A stretch of 23,793 nt of DNA. Source: RUG754 sp964345365. Its GTDB lineage: Bacteria > Bacillota > Clostridia > Peptostreptococcales > Anaerovoracaceae. Under the pieces are notes generated by a model that was not told the origin of the DNA, made no database searches, and was given only the letters and a program-made list of their open reading frames with translations. This document shows, one piece after another, positions 14,117 to 22,072 of this stretch; position 1 is the first letter of the stretch, and each line of letters starts with the position of its first letter. The stretch spans positions 1-23,793 of the forward strand of contig CAYFQR010000023.1 in assembly GCA_964345365.1 (NCBI GenBank). The letters are read 5' to 3'. Position numbers and translations under genes: made by a program.

Positions 14117-15352
14117 ATGTTTGATGAATTGATTGGTCACATTACCAACGGTAGTGTTTTCACCGAGAGCTTTTCGGAATGGATAGGGAACCTGTCCGTG
14201 AATTCCATAATCATCTTCATTATGATGATATTCATGCTCGTAGGTGCGATTGACAAGATAAGAGGCAACAAATTGGGCTACGGCGAGCAGTTCGAAGAAG
14301 GCTTCAATGCAATGGGAGCATTAGCGATTGCAATGGCCGGAGTTGTTGCGGCGGCACCCGTGCTCGCCATAATACTTAAACCTGTGATAGTGCCGGTTTA
14401 TCAGCTCGTAGGCGCGGACGCTTCCATGTTCGCCACCACGCTGCTCGCTTGTGACATGGGCGGTTATCCGCTCGCAATGGAGCTTGCAGCCGACGAAAGC
14501 ATCGGAAACTTTTCAGGCTTGATATTGGGAACCATGATGGGCCCGACGATTGTATTCACAATTCCGGTTGCGCTCAGCATAATTAAAAAAGAGGACAGAG
14601 GTTATCTCGGAGCCGGTATATTGGCGGGTTTAATCACCGTTCCTTTGGGCTGTATAGCAGGCGGACTTGTAATGAATATGACGCCTTATAAGATTGACCT
14701 TATGAGAATCCTGGTGAACCTGATTCCTGTAATCGCTATCGCAGGCCTCATCGTGCTCGGACTTTGGTTCATACCGCAAAAAATGATAAACGGATTCAAT
14801 AAGTTCGGAACGGCCGTAACGATTTTAATAACTTTCTTTACCGCGGTTGCCGTATTCGAATATCAGACTGGAATTTTGTTCCCTCTCATGGATTTAATGG
14901 TAACCGAACCTCCTGAAGGCGGTCTTGTTCCTCTCGAATCCGGACTTCTTACTTGCGGACAAATATCAGTAGTATTAATCGGAGCATTCCCTATGGTTAA
15001 ATGGATAACCAAGACCTTTGCAAAGCCGCTTGAAAAAATCGGTCAGAGCTTAGGAATGAATGAGGCGGCTTCGGCAGGACTTATCGCTAACTTAGCCAAC
15101 AATATTGCGATGTTCAACATAATGGCGGAGATGAACCCTAAGGGCAAGCTCATCAACGTTGCATTCGCAGTATCCGCAGCTTTCGTTTTCGGCGACCACC
15201 TCGGTTTCACCGCCGGAGTAAACTCCGAAATGATATTCCCTGTTGTAGTGGGAAAATTGGTTGCAGGTATTACCGCACTGATTTTAGCCAACATTTTGGC
15301 ACCTATGCTGCTGTCAAAGGTTAACAGCGGACAAACCGAAAGCGGGAACTAA
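14117..15352 (+). CDS. eutH: Ethanolamine permease EutH
   Basis: A 411-residue integral membrane protein that takes up ethanolamine, mainly when it is scarce or protonated. There are about ten to eleven hydrophobic segments, with EutH family stretches LGYGEQFEEGFNAMGALA, LACDMGGYPLAMELA, GTMMGPTIVFTIPVAL, NLANNIAMFNIMAEMNPKGK and FGDHLGFTAGVN. ATG 14117 is two bases after the eutN stop, with GGAGG of the ribosome site inside the eutN end, so translation is coupled. Confidence 0.96.
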   Translation: MFDELIGHITNGSVFTESFSEWIGNLSVNSIIIFIMMIFMLVGAIDKIRGNKLGYGEQFEEGFNAMGALAIAMAGVVAAAPVLAIILKPVIVPVYQLVGADASMFATTLLACDMGGYPLAMELAADESIGNFSGLILGTMMGPTIVFTIPVALSIIKKEDRGYLGAGILAGLITVPLGCIAGGLVMNMTPYKIDLMRILVNLIPVIAIAGLIVLGLWFIPQKMINGFNKFGTAVTILITFFTAVAVFEYQTGILFPLMDLMVTEPPEGGLVPLESGLLTCGQISVVLIGAFPMVKWITKTFAKPLEKIGQSLGMNEAASAGLIANLANNIAMFNIMAEMNPKGKLINVAFAVSAAFVFGDHLGFTAGVNSEMIFPVVVGKLVAGITALILANILAPMLLSKVNSGQTESGN

Positions 15353-15382
15353 AAAAGAATGCGTTAAAACGCGAACTCTTTT
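15353..15382 (+). terminator. Possible weak hairpin/attenuator between eutH and eutQ
   Basis: AAAAGA (15353-15358) pairs with TCTTTT (15377-15382), and inside it GCGT pairs with ACGC around TAAA. The T run is short, so partial termination or RNA processing is more likely than a full stop. Confidence 0.35.
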
Positions 15383-15411
15383 AAGTGCTCCCATAAAGAC
15401 AGGAGACCGAT

Positions 15412-15852
15412 ATGGAGATAAATAAAGAACAGCTGAAAGATTTAATTGCCGCTGTAATTGAAGAGACATTAAAAGCCGAAAAGGCGGAAGACTTCATTAA
15501 GAAAAAAGATAAAAGCGGCATATTGATGGTAAAAACCGATACCGTAAAGTGCGAACCGTTCGGGGACGACGACAGAGTCAGACTAAAAGACATCCTGACG
15601 CTCGATGAAGCCCCGAGAATGGGGGCGGGAATAATGGAGCTCGATCACACGAGCTTCGAATGGACGCTGACTTATGACGAGTATGATTATGTAATTGACG
15701 GAGAACTCGAAATTGAGATAGACGGAAGGGTTGTATCCGGTAGAGCCGGAGATATAATATATATCCCTAAAAACAGCCACATTCATTTCCAAACTCCGTC
15801 AACCGCAAGATATGCCTATTTCGTTTATCCTGCGGATTGGCAGAATCAGTAG
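15412..15852 (+). CDS. eutQ: EutQ, cupin-domain microcompartment protein
   Basis: EutQ is a cupin protein of eut compartments, reported to have acetate-kinase-like activity in Salmonella and to matter for shell assembly. The 146-residue product opens with an amphipathic helix (EINKEQLKDLIAAVIEETLK), a probable encapsulation peptide. A linker and a cupin barrel follow: DEAPRMGAGIMELDHTSFEW, YDEYDYVIDGELEIEIDGR, AGDIIYIPKNSHIHFQTPS. It is shorter than enterobacterial EutQ, lacking most of its N-terminal region. GGAG precedes ATG 15412. It ends in TAG followed nine codons later by TGA. Confidence 0.92.
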   Translation: MEINKEQLKDLIAAVIEETLKAEKAEDFIKKKDKSGILMVKTDTVKCEPFGDDDRVRLKDILTLDEAPRMGAGIMELDHTSFEWTLTYDEYDYVIDGELEIEIDGRVVSGRAGDIIYIPKNSHIHFQTPSTARYAYFVYPADWQNQ

Positions 15853-15887
15853 CCTCACCGTATCGATAAGTGCTGAAAGGTAGAAAG

Positions 15888-16718
15888 ATGGATTTTAAGA
15901 AATGCAACAAATTCGTAGCCGAGTTCGAAAAAGCGATGAAGAATCCCGTTAAAACCAAGTCATCGGTTTATTATACGGGAGTGGACTTGGGAACCTCATG
16001 CGTGGTACTCGCGGTACTCGATGAAAACTATCGCCCTGCAGCCGGCGCTATGAAATATGCGGACGTGGTCAAAGACGGAATGGTCGTGGATTATATAGGC
16101 GCTATAAAAATAGTCAAGGAACTCAAGGCGAAGATAGAGGCCGAGCTTAATACGGAGCTTCTCTATGCGGCCGTCGCGCTCCCGCCCGGTACGGACAGTT
16201 TGGACGGCGGCGCGGTAAAAAACATAGTTCAGGCAGCGGGCTTCGAGATTACAAGTATGCTTGATGAACCCACCGCTGCGAATAGGTTGCTTAATGTTAC
16301 AAACGGTGCCGTTGTGGATGTCGGTGGGGGGACTACCGGAATCTCGATAATAAGGGACGGCAAAGTCATATCGATTCAAGATGAACCGACAGGCGGCACC
16401 CATTTTTCACTCGTACTTTCAGGCGCATACAAGATACCGTTTGAAGAAGCGGATAAGTTTAAGAGAAAAAAAGCGAACCATAAAGAAATATTCCCGCTTG
16501 TTAAGCCGGTAATTGAAAAAATCTCTACGATAATAAACAGGTCGGTTTTGGGTGAGCAGGTGGACACGCTTGTCTTGGTCGGCGGAAGCTGCTGCTTCAC
16601 GGGTATCGAAGCGGTCATAGAAGAAATGACCGGCATCGTAACCGTTAAACCTGACAACCCTATGTTTGTTACACCGCTTGGGATAGCACTGAGCTGTACG
16701 GATAAGATTATTTGCTGA
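15888..16718 (+). CDS. eutJ: EutJ, Hsp70/actin-like chaperone
   Basis: A 276-residue ATPase-fold protein of the EutJ family, thought to assist microcompartment or enzyme assembly. Its ASKHA motifs are in order: YYTGVDLGTSCVVLAVLD (phosphate 1), DEPTAANRLL, GAVVDVGGGTTGISII (phosphate 2) and VDTLVLVGGSCCFTGIEAV (adenosine site). It is short because the family lacks the Hsp70 substrate domain. ATG 15888 is chosen for its AAAGG site. GTG 15870 is in frame but has no better site. The exact client is unknown. Confidence 0.94.
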   Translation: MDFKKCNKFVAEFEKAMKNPVKTKSSVYYTGVDLGTSCVVLAVLDENYRPAAGAMKYADVVKDGMVVDYIGAIKIVKELKAKIEAELNTELLYAAVALPPGTDSLDGGAVKNIVQAAGFEITSMLDEPTAANRLLNVTNGAVVDVGGGTTGISIIRDGKVISIQDEPTGGTHFSLVLSGAYKIPFEEADKFKRKKANHKEIFPLVKPVIEKISTIINRSVLGEQVDTLVLVGGSCCFTGIEAVIEEMTGIVTVKPDNPMFVTPLGIALSCTDKIIC

Positions 16719-16735
16719 ATTATACGGAGGCAAAA

Positions 16736-17056
16736 ATGAATTACAGAATCATCAAATCCCCATCAAAGATGACGTTGGAACTGATAAAAAGGCGAATAGG
16801 TATAGTTGATGACTCGCTTATTGCAGGAGCTGACGCAATCGGTCTTGTACAAGGACTGATGATTGACATGGTTTGCGCTGCGGACATAGCCGAAAAAGCC
16901 GTGGGAGTGGAAGTGTTTGACTTGAGAGGCGTTTGCCCTCAGCACATGACATTGCTCGCAATCTTCGGCGATACGGCTTCAGTTGAAGACGCTCTTGGTG
17001 AGATAGAGAGAAAATTGAAAGAAGGAGTTTACAGTGATTACCGCAAAACTTATTGA
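16736..17056 (+). CDS. Divergent BMC-domain shell protein (EutS/PduU-like topology)
   Basis: A 106-residue protein. A leading strand (YRIIKSPSKMTLELIKRRIG) recalls the N-terminal barrel strand of EutS/PduU. It is followed by BMC-like ADAIGLVQGLMIDMVCAADIA, VEVFDLRGVCPQHMTLLAIFGD and TASVEDALGEIERKL. The similarity to canonical BMC proteins is recognisable but weak. The pore-loop region contains Cys (RGVCPQ), reminiscent of the PduT iron-sulphur loop. ACGGAGG precedes ATG 16736. Its end overlaps the second eutN by 23 bases. It may form a specialised tile near PduS/PduT. Confidence 0.75.
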   Translation: MNYRIIKSPSKMTLELIKRRIGIVDDSLIAGADAIGLVQGLMIDMVCAADIAEKAVGVEVFDLRGVCPQHMTLLAIFGDTASVEDALGEIERKLKEGVYSDYRKTY

Positions 17057-17297
17057 TAACATTTGGGCTACACGAAAAGCAGAGTCGCTTAACGGGTTCA
17101 AACTTATGCTTGCAGAAGTCATAGGCGGCAAAGACGCGGGCAGCAGGCTTGTCGTTGTGGACATTATCAGCGCCGGAATCGGTGACAGGGTAATTATTAC
17201 GACGGGCTCTTCCGCCAGAAGAATGCTTAAGGATGACAGCATCCCGATAGATGCCGTGGTTGTAGGCATAATTGATGAAGACTGCCTTTTTGAGTGA
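17034..17297 (+). CDS. Second EutN/CcmL-family pentameric vertex protein
   Basis: An 87-residue EutN paralogue with ITAKLIDNIWATRKAESLNGFKL, VVVDIISAGIGDRVIITTGSSARR and PIDAVVVGIID. It starts at GTG 17034 after AAGGAG, inside the end of the preceding shell gene, so translation is coupled. It is well diverged from the copy at 13843, so the two are not a recent duplicate. Mixed pentamers or different vertex environments are possible. Confidence 0.93.
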   Translation: MITAKLIDNIWATRKAESLNGFKLMLAEVIGGKDAGSRLVVVDIISAGIGDRVIITTGSSARRMLKDDSIPIDAVVVGIIDEDCLFE

Positions 17298-17315
17298 TTT
17301 AGCGGGAGGAAAGAA

Positions 17316-18647
17316 ATGGAGCTACTTGAAAAAGTAAAGACGGCCGGTGTTATCGGAGCCGGAGGTGCAGGCTTTCCGACCTATGTTAAGCTCGCCGCCA
17401 AAGCAGATTATTTGCTCATGAACGGAGCGGAATGCGAACCGCTTCTCAGGGTTGACCAGCAGCTGATGGCGGTATATTCCGACGAGATACTCAAAGGCTT
17501 CGACATGGTTAAGACACAGGTTGAAGCTAAAAAAGCAATCATCGGAATCAAGTCGAAACACGGAGCGTTAATTGAGCATATCAGCGGCAGAATACAGGCG
17601 CTCGGGCTCGAAGATGACATCTCCGTTCACCCTCTTCCGGACGTATATCCGGCGGGTGACGAGCAGGTGCTCGTGTATGAGCTTACGGGAAAAGTCGTCC
17701 CGGAAACGGGGATACCGATAGCGGTAGGCTGCGTAGTAATCAACTCCGAAACGGCGCTGAATATCTATAAGGCGTCGGGGGGTGAACCCGTCACACTAAA
17801 ATATGTGACGGTCGCAGGAGACGTTCCAAGGCCTCTGACCGTTGCGGTTCCTGTCGGTACGCCGATAAGAGAACTTCTCAGGATGGCGGGAGTCGAGCAT
17901 ACCGAAGGCGTCGGAGTTATCGACGGAGGGCCGATGATGGGGCCGTTGCTTGAAGACATGGACGGATTCGTGAGCAAAAAAACGAAAGGTCTGATAGTTC
18001 TCCCTGCCGAGCATAGCCTGATAAAGAGAAAAAAGCAGAGCATGAAATCCGCGGAGATTATAAACAGGAGCGCATGCGAGCAGTGCAGGATGTGCACCGA
18101 CCTGTGTCCGAGGTATCTTTTAGGGCACAGCACGGTCCCTCATAAGATGGTGAGAGCGATGGCATATAATGTCGAAGCGGACGAGCTGATGACGGCGGCA
18201 CAGACCTGTTGCCAATGCAACCTTTGCGACTATTTCAGCTGCCCTGCGGGCATAAGCCCCAAAAAAGCGAATGTGTTCTACATGAACAGGCTCAGAGAGA
18301 AAGGCATCAAGCACCAACCGAAGTCGGGTGAGTACACGCCGAGAGAAATGCGTGCGTACAGAATGATACCGAGCAAGAGACTGATTGCGAGATTGGACTT
18401 GACCGCCTTTGACAGAAGCGCCGATTTAGACCTTTCGCTTGAACCCCGTATGACCGAGGTCGGCATTTATTTGGCTCCGCATGTCGGAGCGAAAGCGGTG
18501 CCGTGCGTCAAAGCGGGCGACATCGTGAAAAAGGGCGACATCATAGGGGATGTTCCGGAAGGCAGTTTAGGCGTTCCCGTTCATTCCAGCATAGACGGAA
18601 CGGTGTCGGAGATAAACGATAAATTTATATTGATAAGGAGGGACTGA
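17316..18647 (+). CDS. pduS: PduS-type RnfC-like iron-sulphur flavoprotein (cobalamin reductase)
   Basis: PduS reduces cob(III)alamin towards the form needed by the adenosyltransferase and binds the shell protein PduT. The 443-residue product has an RnfC/Nqo1-like start (GVIGAGGAGFPTYVKL, NGAECEPLL) and the nucleotide-binding segment PLPDVYPAGDEQVLVYELTG. Two [4Fe-4S] motifs follow, CEQCRMCTDLCP near residue 252 and CCQCNLCDYFSCP near 297. A C-terminal biotinyl-like hammerhead (VKAGDIVKKGDIIG) ends it. It is typical of pdu operons but occurs here in an eut operon with no other pdu enzyme except PduL. GGGAGG precedes ATG 17316. Confidence 0.94.
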   Translation: MELLEKVKTAGVIGAGGAGFPTYVKLAAKADYLLMNGAECEPLLRVDQQLMAVYSDEILKGFDMVKTQVEAKKAIIGIKSKHGALIEHISGRIQALGLEDDISVHPLPDVYPAGDEQVLVYELTGKVVPETGIPIAVGCVVINSETALNIYKASGGEPVTLKYVTVAGDVPRPLTVAVPVGTPIRELLRMAGVEHTEGVGVIDGGPMMGPLLEDMDGFVSKKTKGLIVLPAEHSLIKRKKQSMKSAEIINRSACEQCRMCTDLCPRYLLGHSTVPHKMVRAMAYNVEADELMTAAQTCCQCNLCDYFSCPAGISPKKANVFYMNRLREKGIKHQPKSGEYTPREMRAYRMIPSKRLIARLDLTAFDRSADLDLSLEPRMTEVGIYLAPHVGAKAVPCVKAGDIVKKGDIIGDVPEGSLGVPVHSSIDGTVSEINDKFILIRRD

Positions 18648-18648
18648 A

Positions 18649-19197
18649 ATGGCGAAGGCGATTGGTATGATTGAATTCAGCAGCATTGCCAGAGGGATTT
18701 TTGCGGCTGACCAGATGTTAAAGACATCCGTAGTTGAAGTTGTCACAGCCAACTCCGTTTGCCCCGGAAAATACATCGCCATAGTTTATGGAGACGTATC
18801 ATCCGTTGAAACCTCGGTAGCAGCGGGACTTAGGGAGGCGGGCGAGTTTCAGGTCGACTCCATAGTCATTCCGAATGTTCATGAAAAAGTTTTTCCCGCG
18901 ATAGTTTCCGCGACCATGCCCGACAATATCGGGGCGCTCGGGATACTTGAATCCTACTCGCTGTCCACGATGGTTATAGCGGCGGACGCCGTACTTAAAT
19001 GCGCGGAATTGGAAGCGCTCGAAATAAGGCTCGGCACGGGACTCGGCGGCAAATCCTACTTTACATTCACAGGAGAAGTCGCGGCGGTAAAAACAGGAAT
19101 AGAAACGGGAAAAACCGTAATCGGAGAAAAAGGGATGCTCATAAATGCGGAGGTTATCCCGTCACCGTCAAAAAAATTGATAAAAACACTGTATTGA
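18649..19197 (+). CDS. pduT: PduT-type tandem-BMC shell protein with iron-sulphur pore
   Basis: A 182-residue protein with two BMC domains (AIGMIEFSSIARGIFAADQM and ALGILESYSLSTMVIAADAV) forming a pseudohexameric trimer. The Cys in SVCPGKYIAIVYGD (about residue 38) matches the pore cysteine that holds a [4Fe-4S] cluster at the centre of PduT, which is thought to pass electrons through the shell. ATG 18649 follows the pduS stop by one base. Pairing with PduS supports a cross-shell electron route. Confidence 0.94.
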   Translation: MAKAIGMIEFSSIARGIFAADQMLKTSVVEVVTANSVCPGKYIAIVYGDVSSVETSVAAGLREAGEFQVDSIVIPNVHEKVFPAIVSATMPDNIGALGILESYSLSTMVIAADAVLKCAELEALEIRLGTGLGGKSYFTFTGEVAAVKTGIETGKTVIGEKGMLINAEVIPSPSKKLIKTLY

Positions 19198-19252
19198 ACA
19201 TTTTCTTAATTACTGATAATACCGAGTGTATATCGGAGAAAGGAAGAAGAGA

Positions 19253-19606
19253 ATGAAAAAATTAGTAACCGAGCAGACGATAAAAGACTTTTTCGTCGGT
19301 CATGGCAAGGATTGTCCTTTCCCTGTCGATGAGAATACGCTTATTACTCCGCTCGCAAAAGATAAGGCGAAAAGTCTTGGCATTACTTTTGGGAAGTACG
19401 GCGAAAACAGCAAAGTATCCGTGTGCGGAAATACTGAGCATGCTGCAGTCGAAACGGCGTCCAAGCCTGAAACGAAAGACGCCGCTGTACAGGAATGCAG
19501 CGAAAAAAGCTCGGAGTGCAGCATGACTTATGACAGGCAAATGATAGTCGAGGCTGTAATCAAAGTGCTTCAGGAAAGAGGTATCTTGGGGAAGATACTC
19601 GAATAG
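19253..19606 (+). CDS. Small microcompartment-associated protein with EutT-like N-terminus and encapsulation-peptide-like end
   Basis: A 117-residue protein that I do not match to a named family. Residues 1-45 (KKLVTEQTIKDFF, then ENTLITPLAKDKAKSLGI) align by eye with the EutT N-terminal module. The middle is a Ser/Glu/Cys-rich linker. The last 23 residues (QMIVEAVIKVLQERGILG) form an amphipathic helix like an encapsulation peptide. ATG 19253 is preferred. GTG 19226 is in frame, with no better site. It ends at a TAG that is in frame with eutE, separated by only GAG GCG GTT, and the eutE ribosome site (GGAGG) overlaps this stop. It may be a cargo adaptor for EutE. Confidence 0.8.
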   Translation: MKKLVTEQTIKDFFVGHGKDCPFPVDENTLITPLAKDKAKSLGITFGKYGENSKVSVCGNTEHAAVETASKPETKDAAVQECSEKSSECSMTYDRQMIVEAVIKVLQERGILGKILE

Positions 19607-19615
19607 GAGGCGGTT

Positions 19616-21100
19616 ATGGATTTTGATAAAGATTTAATATCCGTGCAGGAAGCGAGAGACCTTGCAAGAGCGGGCGCCGAGGCGGCAAAGCTCCTCGGCG
19701 AATATACCGAAGAACAGATTGATAAAATAATCAGAAACATGGTCAGGGTAGGGGAAGAACATGCCTGCGAGCTTGCTGAAATGGCGGTAGAGGAAACGGG
19801 CTTCGGCATCGTAGAGGACAAACTGTTCAAGAATCACATGGCTACCGGCATGCTCTATGAAGACATACGGGACATGAAGACTCAGGGCGTAATTGCAGAG
19901 GATAAGGTCAAAAAAACAGTGGAGGTCGCAGTTCCCGTGGGGCTTATCCTGGGAATCGTACCTTCCACGAACCCTACATCCACAGCCATGTTCAAGTCAA
20001 TAATAGCAGTCAAGGCAAGGAATCCGATAGTATTCTCGCCGCACCCGTCGGCGAAAAAATGCACATTGAGAGCCGCGGAGCTCATGGAGATGGCGGCGGT
20101 TGAAGCCGGAGCACCAAAAGGTACCATAGGCTGCCTGAAGAATCTTTCGATGCAGGCGACAGACGAGCTCATGCACAGCAAGGAAGTAAAGCTCATAATC
20201 GCAACCGGCGGCCCCGGAATGGTAAAAGCGTCATACAGCGCAGGCAAACCGGCAATCGGAGTAGGTGCAGGCAATTCGCCCGCCTACATCGAACGTACCG
20301 CAGTGGTAAAGGACGCCGTAGAACGCATAATGGCGAGCAAGACCTTCGATAACGGCACTGTATGTGCGTCGGAGCAGTCCGTAATCTGCGAAACCTGCAA
20401 TGAAGAAGCTGTAATAAAAGAGTTTGAGGCTCAAGGGGGCTACTTCATGACAAAGGAAGAAACAGATGCGGCATGCGACCTTCTGTTTAAGAACGGCCAT
20501 GCCATGAATCCCAAGTTCGTAGCCAAGAAACCTCAGGTAATCGCGGAAGCTGCGGGCTTCAGCGTGCCGGACAGCGTAAGAGTTCTCATCGGCAGACAGA
20601 CGGGAGTAGGCGACGGCAATCCTCTGTCCTTCGAGAAGCTCACGACCGTACTTGCGTTTTATACCGTCGAAGACTGGCAGGAAGCCTGTGAGCTCAGCAT
20701 CGAGCTTCTGCAGAACGGAATAGGGCATACGATGAGCATACATACCGAAGACCCTGAAATCGCCATGAAATTCACGGCGAAGCCGGCCTCGCGAATCCTG
20801 GTGAATACAGGCGGAACTCAAGGAGGCACAGGTGTATCGACAGGACTTGCTCCGTCGTTCACGCTCGGCTGCGGTACTATGGGAGGCTCATCTATTTCGG
20901 ATAATGTCGGCCCTCTCCATCTAATCAACAAAAAAGTCCTGGCTTACGGCACAAAGGATGTAACTAAGCTCATAGAAGAAGACGAAGTATATCAAAAATA
21001 TCACGGCGGCGTGATTAAAAAAGATTCCGGCAGCCTTAACATATCGCCGGAGGAGCTCAGGGCAATGATTGGCGCCGTCATAGAAGCGATGAGGAAATAG
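19616..21100 (+). CDS. eutE: CoA-acylating acetaldehyde dehydrogenase EutE
   Basis: EutE converts acetaldehyde, CoA and NAD+ to acetyl-CoA and NADH inside the shell. The 494-residue product has the aldehyde dehydrogenase fold: GLILGIVPSTNPTSTAMFKS, FSPHPSAKKCT, ATGGPGMVKASYSAGKPA, GVGAGNSPAYIE, and the catalytic Cys in FDNGTVCASEQS (about residue 250). It lacks the N-terminal encapsulation helix of many PduP/EutE proteins but has an amphipathic C-terminal helix (SPEELRAMIGAVIEAMRK) that could serve. The upstream gene is joined to it in frame through one amber codon. Its own TAG stop is followed two codons later by TGA. Confidence 0.96.
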   Translation: MDFDKDLISVQEARDLARAGAEAAKLLGEYTEEQIDKIIRNMVRVGEEHACELAEMAVEETGFGIVEDKLFKNHMATGMLYEDIRDMKTQGVIAEDKVKKTVEVAVPVGLILGIVPSTNPTSTAMFKSIIAVKARNPIVFSPHPSAKKCTLRAAELMEMAAVEAGAPKGTIGCLKNLSMQATDELMHSKEVKLIIATGGPGMVKASYSAGKPAIGVGAGNSPAYIERTAVVKDAVERIMASKTFDNGTVCASEQSVICETCNEEAVIKEFEAQGGYFMTKEETDAACDLLFKNGHAMNPKFVAKKPQVIAEAAGFSVPDSVRVLIGRQTGVGDGNPLSFEKLTTVLAFYTVEDWQEACELSIELLQNGIGHTMSIHTEDPEIAMKFTAKPASRILVNTGGTQGGTGVSTGLAPSFTLGCGTMGGSSISDNVGPLHLINKKVLAYGTKDVTKLIEEDEVYQKYHGGVIKKDSGSLNISPEELRAMIGAVIEAMRK

Positions 21101-21102
21101 TT

Positions 21103-21762
21103 ATGAATAGTAGGGATATAGATACAATAGTAGAAATATTGGCCGAAATCTTATCCGAAAAGGGGATGGCGGAGCCCGAAAGACATGACTCCGCCGTTCC
21201 CGTTGGCATATCGAACAGACATATTCACCTAAGCAAACAGGATTTGAACACCTGCTTCGGAGAAGGTTACGAGCTGACACCGACAAAAGCTCTGTCTCAG
21301 CCCGGTCAGTTCGCGTCAAAAGAAACGGTGATAATATGCGGGCCGAAGGGCGCGATTGAAAAAGTCAGAATTTTAGGGCCTGTCAGAGAGGAAACGCAGG
21401 TCGAGCTTTTGGCGGGCGATAACTATAAGCTCGGAATCAAGGCTCCGCTCAGGCTTTCGGGAGACATAGAGGGTTCACCGGGAGTTACCGTCATCGGCCC
21501 AAAAGCTTCCGTCAATCTCGAAAAGGGCGCGATTATAGCTAAACGCCACATACATATGACGCCGGAGGATGCGAGAAATTACGGCGTACACGACGGTCAA
21601 ATCGTCTCCGTCAAAATATCCGGCGAAAGAGGCGGCAGTCTCGATAACGTAATCATTCGCGCCAACGATAAATCAAAGCTCGACTTTCATATAGATACGG
21701 AGGAGGCGAACGCCTTAGGCATTACGAGCGAAGCGGCGGGGATAATCTGTATTGAAGCTTAA
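21103..21762 (+). CDS. pduL: Phosphotransacylase PduL
   Basis: PduL converts acetyl-CoA to acetyl-phosphate, releasing CoA for reuse within the compartment. It replaces EutD, which is absent here. The 219-residue product has an N-terminal amphipathic helix (RDIDTIVEILAEILSEKG), a probable encapsulation peptide. The two zinc-binding half-barrels follow, with GISNRHIHLSKQDL and AKRHIHMTPEDARNYGVHDGQ. ATG 21103 is two bases after the eutE stop, so translation is coupled. It is the last gene of the operon. Its 3' end is partly repeated in the DNA immediately after it. Confidence 0.95.
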   Translation: MNSRDIDTIVEILAEILSEKGMAEPERHDSAVPVGISNRHIHLSKQDLNTCFGEGYELTPTKALSQPGQFASKETVIICGPKGAIEKVRILGPVREETQVELLAGDNYKLGIKAPLRLSGDIEGSPGVTVIGPKASVNLEKGAIIAKRHIHMTPEDARNYGVHDGQIVSVKISGERGGSLDNVIIRANDKSKLDFHIDTEEANALGITSEAAGIICIEA

Positions 21763-21803
21763 TTCCCGTCGGCGGGGATAATTTTGTATTGAAATTTAAT
21801 CCC
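21735..21803. repeat. Imperfect tandem duplication of the pduL 3' end
   Basis: A stretch of about 30 bases beginning GGCGGGGATAAT occurs at 21735 (coding, end of pduL) and again at 21771, sharing TGTATTGAA and TTAAT with a few differences. The second copy supplies the -35 box of the next promoter and part of a terminator hairpin. Confidence 0.7.
21762..21787 (+). terminator. Probable terminator of the eut operon
   Basis: ATTCCCG (21762-21768) pairs with CGGGGAT (21773-21779) around a TCGG loop, followed by AATTTTGT. The stem is good but the T run is short and interrupted. Confidence 0.5.
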
Positions 21804-21817
21804 CCAAGTGATATAAT
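21789..21817 (+). promoter_or_regulatory. Promoter of the cobalamin-riboswitch transcript
   Basis: TTGAAA at 21789-21794 and a consensus TATAAT at 21812-21817, spaced by 17 bases, with TG two bases before the -10. Transcription would begin near 21824, just ahead of the riboswitch. Confidence 0.8.
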
Positions 21818-21841
21818 CAAGATGTCAAATAAATATTTTTT

Positions 21842-22022
21842 GTTCCTCGAGCTACGGTGGCTCGGGGCGAAGATGGAATTCGGTTAAAGTCCGAAACGGT
21901 ACCGCCGCTGTAAGTGTGGAGCCGACCTCGATATACCATTGGATACGATGAATGATACGATTGTTTCCGAGAAGGTGAGGGAGAGCGTTGATGCACGAGT
22001 CAGAAGACATGCAAGGAAGAGA
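21842..22022 (+). ncRNA. Cobalamin (B12) riboswitch
   Basis: The conserved core is visible in order: GGAATTCGGTTAAAGTCCG (from 21875), then CCGCCGCTGTAA (21902-21913), and the B12 box AGTCAGAAGACATGC (21998-22012). It lies between a good promoter and an intrinsic terminator at 22073, the arrangement of a transcriptional OFF switch that reduces expression of the downstream secreted protein when cobalamin is plentiful. Confidence 0.92.
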
Positions 22023-22072
22023 TATTTGATATAAAAAAGAAAAAATACATAAAGAAACGCGGCGAAAACAGG

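Noticed and set aside
20231..20821. Minus-strand open frame of 196 codons inside eutE
   Set aside because: It is a shadow of the eutE coding frame.
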